A stretch of DNA of 64,000 nucleotides from Bacillota bacterium (GTDB lineage: Bacteria; Bacillota; Clostridia; Christensenellales; SZUA-584), in the NCBI GenBank assembly GCA_023460085.1, contig JAEWRI010000044.1, positions 124,001 to 188,000 of the forward strand, read 5' to 3'. This document shows, piece by piece, positions 61,955 to 64,000 of this stretch (position 1 is the stretch's first letter; every line of letters starts with the position of its first letter). Under the pieces are notes generated by a model. That model saw only the letters and a list, made by a program, of their open reading frames with translations. It was not told the origin of the DNA and made no database searches. The translations under genes were made by a program, and so were the position numbers.

Positions 61955-63166
61955 ATGCTGGAAATCAGGGGAAAATACAATACGGCGAAGGTGTTTACGG
62001 ACGTGCTGGAGGAGCAGGCGGCGGCACAGATTATCTCGCTGTGCAATCAGGAGTTTACGGCGGACAGCCGCATCCGCATCATGCCGGACGTGCACGCGGG
62101 CGCAGGCTGCACCATCGGCACCACGATGACCATTCGTGACAAGGTGGTGCCAAATCTGGTCGGCGTGGACATCGGCTGCGGCATGGAGACGGTGAAGCTG
62201 CGCGAGACGCGCATCGAGATGGGCAGATTGGATAAGCTGATTTACAGCGCCATACCGTCCGGTTTTAACATTCGCCAGAAGCCGCACCGCTTCGCGGAGC
62301 AGATTGACCTGGAGCAGCTGCACTGCCGCAAGCAGGTGGATACCGCGCGCGGCAGGCTGTCACTCGGCACGCTGGGCGGCGGCAACCACTTCATCGAGGT
62401 GGATAAGGACGACGACGGCGCGCTGTACCTCGTCATCCACTCGGGCAGCCGCCACCTGGGGCTGCAGGTGGCCCAGTACTATCAGGAGCAGGCGTACAAG
62501 CAGCTGAATAGCTGCACGAAAGAGGACGAAGAAGCGCTGATTGCGCAGCTGAAGGCGCAGGGGCGGCAGAAGGAAATCACCGCCGCGGTGAAGGCGCTGA
62601 AAAGCGTCAACCGCACGGACATTCCCAAGGCACTGGCGTATGTGTCGGGCGGGCTATTCAAAGAATACATCGCCGACATGAAGCGGATGCAGGAATTCGC
62701 GGCGTTGAACCGCCGCGCGATGATGGAGGAGCTGGTGCGCGGCATGGGGCTGCACGCGGAGGAGCAGTTTACGACCGTACACAACTACATCGACACGGAC
62801 GCCATGATACTGCGCAAGGGGGCGGTGTCCGCGAAGGCCGGGGAAAAGCTACTCATCCCCATCAACATGCGCGACGGCAGCCTCATCTGCGTAGGGCGCG
62901 GCAACGAGGACTGGAACTGCTCCGCACCGCACGGCGCGGGGCGGCTGATGAGCCGCTCGAAAGCCAAGGAGACGTTCACGCTGACGCAGTACAAGGCGGA
63001 GATGGACGGCGTATATTCCACCTCCGTCAGCCGCGACACGCTGGACGAGTGCCCCATGGCCTACAAGACGATGGACGATATCGTGCGCAACATTGGCGAC
63101 ACTGCGGACATCGTCAGCATCGTCCGCGCGGTGTATAACTTCAAGGCCGGGGACGAGGAGAAGTGA
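61955..63166 (+). CDS. rtcB: RNA-splicing ligase RtcB
   Basis: A 403-residue GTP- and Mn-dependent RNA ligase that joins 3'-phosphate or 2',3'-cyclic phosphate ends to 5'-OH ends, acting in tRNA or rRNA repair. Motifs are HAGAGCTIG near 44, GVDIGCGM near 69, GGGNHF near 141 with metal-binding Asn-His, HSGSRHLG near 162 and the guanylylated-histidine region APHGAGRLMSR near 327. The start ATG 61955 is chosen because GGAG lies seven bases upstream and an earlier in-frame start would run through the terminator. No archease or RtcA gene is adjacent. Expression is probably conditional through the attenuator upstream. Confidence 0.95.
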   Translation: MLEIRGKYNTAKVFTDVLEEQAAAQIISLCNQEFTADSRIRIMPDVHAGAGCTIGTTMTIRDKVVPNLVGVDIGCGMETVKLRETRIEMGRLDKLIYSAIPSGFNIRQKPHRFAEQIDLEQLHCRKQVDTARGRLSLGTLGGGNHFIEVDKDDDGALYLVIHSGSRHLGLQVAQYYQEQAYKQLNSCTKEDEEALIAQLKAQGRQKEITAAVKALKSVNRTDIPKALAYVSGGLFKEYIADMKRMQEFAALNRRAMMEELVRGMGLHAEEQFTTVHNYIDTDAMILRKGAVSAKAGEKLLIPINMRDGSLICVGRGNEDWNCSAPHGAGRLMSRSKAKETFTLTQYKAEMDGVYSTSVSRDTLDECPMAYKTMDDIVRNIGDTADIVSIVRAVYNFKAGDEEK

Positions 63167-63180
63167 AGTTTAAAAGTCTT

Positions 63181-63262
63181 GGAGGCTCTGCCTCCAAACC
63201 ACCGCTTAAGGGATACATCCCTTAAGAATCCCGTCAGGGGAATGCCTTAGCAGGCATTCCCC
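63181..63262. repeat. Three-hairpin intergenic repeat after rtcB
   Basis: GGAGGCTCTGCCTCC (63181-63195), CTTAAGGGAT/ATCCCTTAAG (63205-63226) and GGGGAATGCC/GGCATTCCCC (63237-63262). Such triple-hairpin elements are frequent between clostridial genes; the last could also end rtcB transcription. Confidence 0.7.
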
Positions 63263-63309
63263 AAATAAAAAATGGGTATCACAGGTATCATTTTTTTAAG
63301 GAGGACATT

Positions 63310-63633
63310 ATGGACAAATTTATTCCGAAGGAGAAGCTATCCAAGAAAGCCAAGCGGGAGAAAGCCGCGGCGCAGCGCCAGACGTGGGGCGGGTTAAGCC
63401 CGGTCACGCGCAAGCCGCAAAACCCCAAAGCCTATGTGAGAGAGAAGCCCCGGATCGACGGCGACGACGATACCAGGGCTTCTTTTCATTCCGTACATGC
63501 CCCATCATCGCGGGGAGCGCAAGCGACGCGGCGGCCCGGCGCTATCCGCCCAGCATTAGTCCACGCCATAAGCGCTGTATGGCAAACGTACTCTCGGTCT
63601 GGATTGCCGCGCTGTGCTCGCAATGACAGGTAG
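63310..63633 (+). CDS. Small conserved clostridial protein with altered C terminus
   Basis: A 107-codon frame whose first about 58 residues (MDKFIPKEKLSKK, TWGGLSPVTRKPQNPKAY, DDDTRASF) resemble a small basic protein found in many Clostridia, usually about 60-65 residues long. The remaining 49 residues are encoded by sequence that looks like an intergenic repeat (CATCGCGGGGAGCGCAAGCG near 63503 and GATTGCCGCG..CTCGCAATGAC near 63600), so the natural end appears to have been replaced by repeat insertion. AAGGAGG precedes the ATG by six bases. The native function is unknown. Confidence 0.65.
   Translation: MDKFIPKEKLSKKAKREKAAAQRQTWGGLSPVTRKPQNPKAYVREKPRIDGDDDTRASFHSVHAPSSRGAQATRRPGAIRPALVHAISAVWQTYSRSGLPRCARNDR
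63503..63632. repeat. Repeat element of the 'GATTGCC...CTCGCAATGAC' type
   Basis: Contains GCGGGGAGCGCAAGCGACGC (63507-63526) and GGATTGCCGCGCTGTGCTCG with CAATGAC, hallmarks of a repeat widely seen in bacterial intergenic DNA. It covers the 3' part of the small protein gene. Confidence 0.55.
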
Positions 63634-63725
63634 CCCGAGCATCGTCTGCCTTCCAATACACTCGTCCTGCGCGCGGTTTTGCAGCGCTTCCGCAATGTGC
63701 ACCGTGCCGATATCGAACCGTCGCA

Positions 63726-64000
63726 TCAGTAAAAATAATTGTTGATAATCGTCTGCCCGTTGTCCGCCAGCACGGCTTCCGGATCATAGAAGCGATAAGT
63801 CCCGCGTTCATCCGTATAATCAATATAGCTGCCGTCATTCGCGTTATCAATATAGCCATACGGATCGAGTGTGCTCCGCCCTGAATACACAGTGAGATGC
63901 AGATGTATCTCTATTTTCTCCTTACTCGTATTACCCATAATCCCAACCTGCTGCCCTGACGATATCGTTTCCCCTTCTTTTACCGTAAAGGAATTCTCTT
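63726..64000 (-). CDS. M23-family metallopeptidase, C-terminal end (cut by window edge)
   Basis: The last 91 codons of a LytM/M23-type peptidoglycan endopeptidase. The frame is open to the window edge: FTVKEGETISSGQQVGIMGN followed by IHLHLTVY, where the second His of HLH is a zinc ligand. After the core comes a short Tyr/Asp-rich tail (YGYIDNANDGSYIDYTDERG in parts). An internal ATG at 63938 is not the start. The 5' part, with signal peptide and first zinc ligands, lies beyond base 64000. It probably acts in cell-wall turnover. Confidence 0.85.
   Translation of the reverse strand, partial: ENSFTVKEGETISSGQQVGIMGNTSKEKIEIHLHLTVYSGRSTLDPYGYIDNANDGSYIDYTDERGTYRFYDPEAVLADNGQTIINNYFY

Noticed and set aside
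1..64000. tRNA, rRNA, prophage or transposon genes
   Set aside because: Intergenic regions were read on both strands; no cloverleaf with conserved GGTTCGA-type loop, no rRNA segments and no transposase or integrase motifs were found.

Overview
The window reads as a chromosomal segment of a GC-rich member of the Bacillota, most likely class Clostridia. Pointers are the gene order dprA-topA-trmFO-hslV-hslU, an RNase J/YlbF/MltG/U32 block, AGGAGG-type ribosome binding sites, a WxL surface-protein pair, a c-di-GMP-I riboswitch and the hairpin repeats common in gut Firmicutes. Genus cannot be read from the sequence. I see no rRNA or tRNA gene, prophage, transposase or CRISPR array. Forty-five coding regions are called; the first (rhaA) and last (M23 peptidase) are cut by the window edges.

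Layout. 1-3837: sugar catabolism, with L-rhamnose isomerase, a PHP-domain protein and a sorbitol-6-phosphate-dehydrogenase-like SDR facing a DeoR regulator. 3904-6058: lysine 2,3-aminomutase with a D-Ala-D-Ala-ligase-like ATP-grasp enzyme. 6299-8129: ArsR-type regulator overlapping an MFS exporter. 8309-8968: an AT-rich HEPN-like gene. 9177-23084: one 4,635-residue surface protein of about 35 cadherin-like tandem repeats, preceded by a structured leader RNA. 23420-25632: GDPD phosphodiesterase and GPH-type transporter. 25798-27617: secernin-like C69 hydrolase and 2H phosphoesterase. 27629-32146: RNase J, YlbF, MltG and U32 (TrhP-like). 32337-33521: divergent acetate kinase. 33771-36476: ECF sigma/anti-sigma pair and MgtC. 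36618-38435: WxL protein and its DUF916-type partner behind a c-di-GMP-I riboswitch. 38937-47035: secreted and membrane proteins, a sugar-nucleotide transferase, an LRR surface protein and a 1-kb repeat cluster. 47130-54742: hslU, hslV, trmFO, topA, esterase, dprA. 54872-58892: zinc-ribbon protein, YjbR and a membrane-spanning SF2 helicase. 59038-63166: DUF454, catalase HPII, and rtcB behind an apparent attenuator. 63310-64000: a small conserved protein and the end of an M23 peptidase.

The main theme is the cell surface: the giant repeat protein, WxL/WxLIP, LRR protein, MltG, M23 peptidase and an envelope-stress-type ECF sigma factor. Two are under visible RNA-level control: c-di-GMP for WxL, and an unidentified leader for the giant protein. 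A third RNA-level device, a leader peptide plus mutually exclusive hairpins, stands before the RNA ligase gene rtcB. The most promising leads are the rtcB attenuator, the giant-gene leader RNA, the c-di-GMP/WxL link, the KamA/ATP-grasp pair and the membrane helicase.
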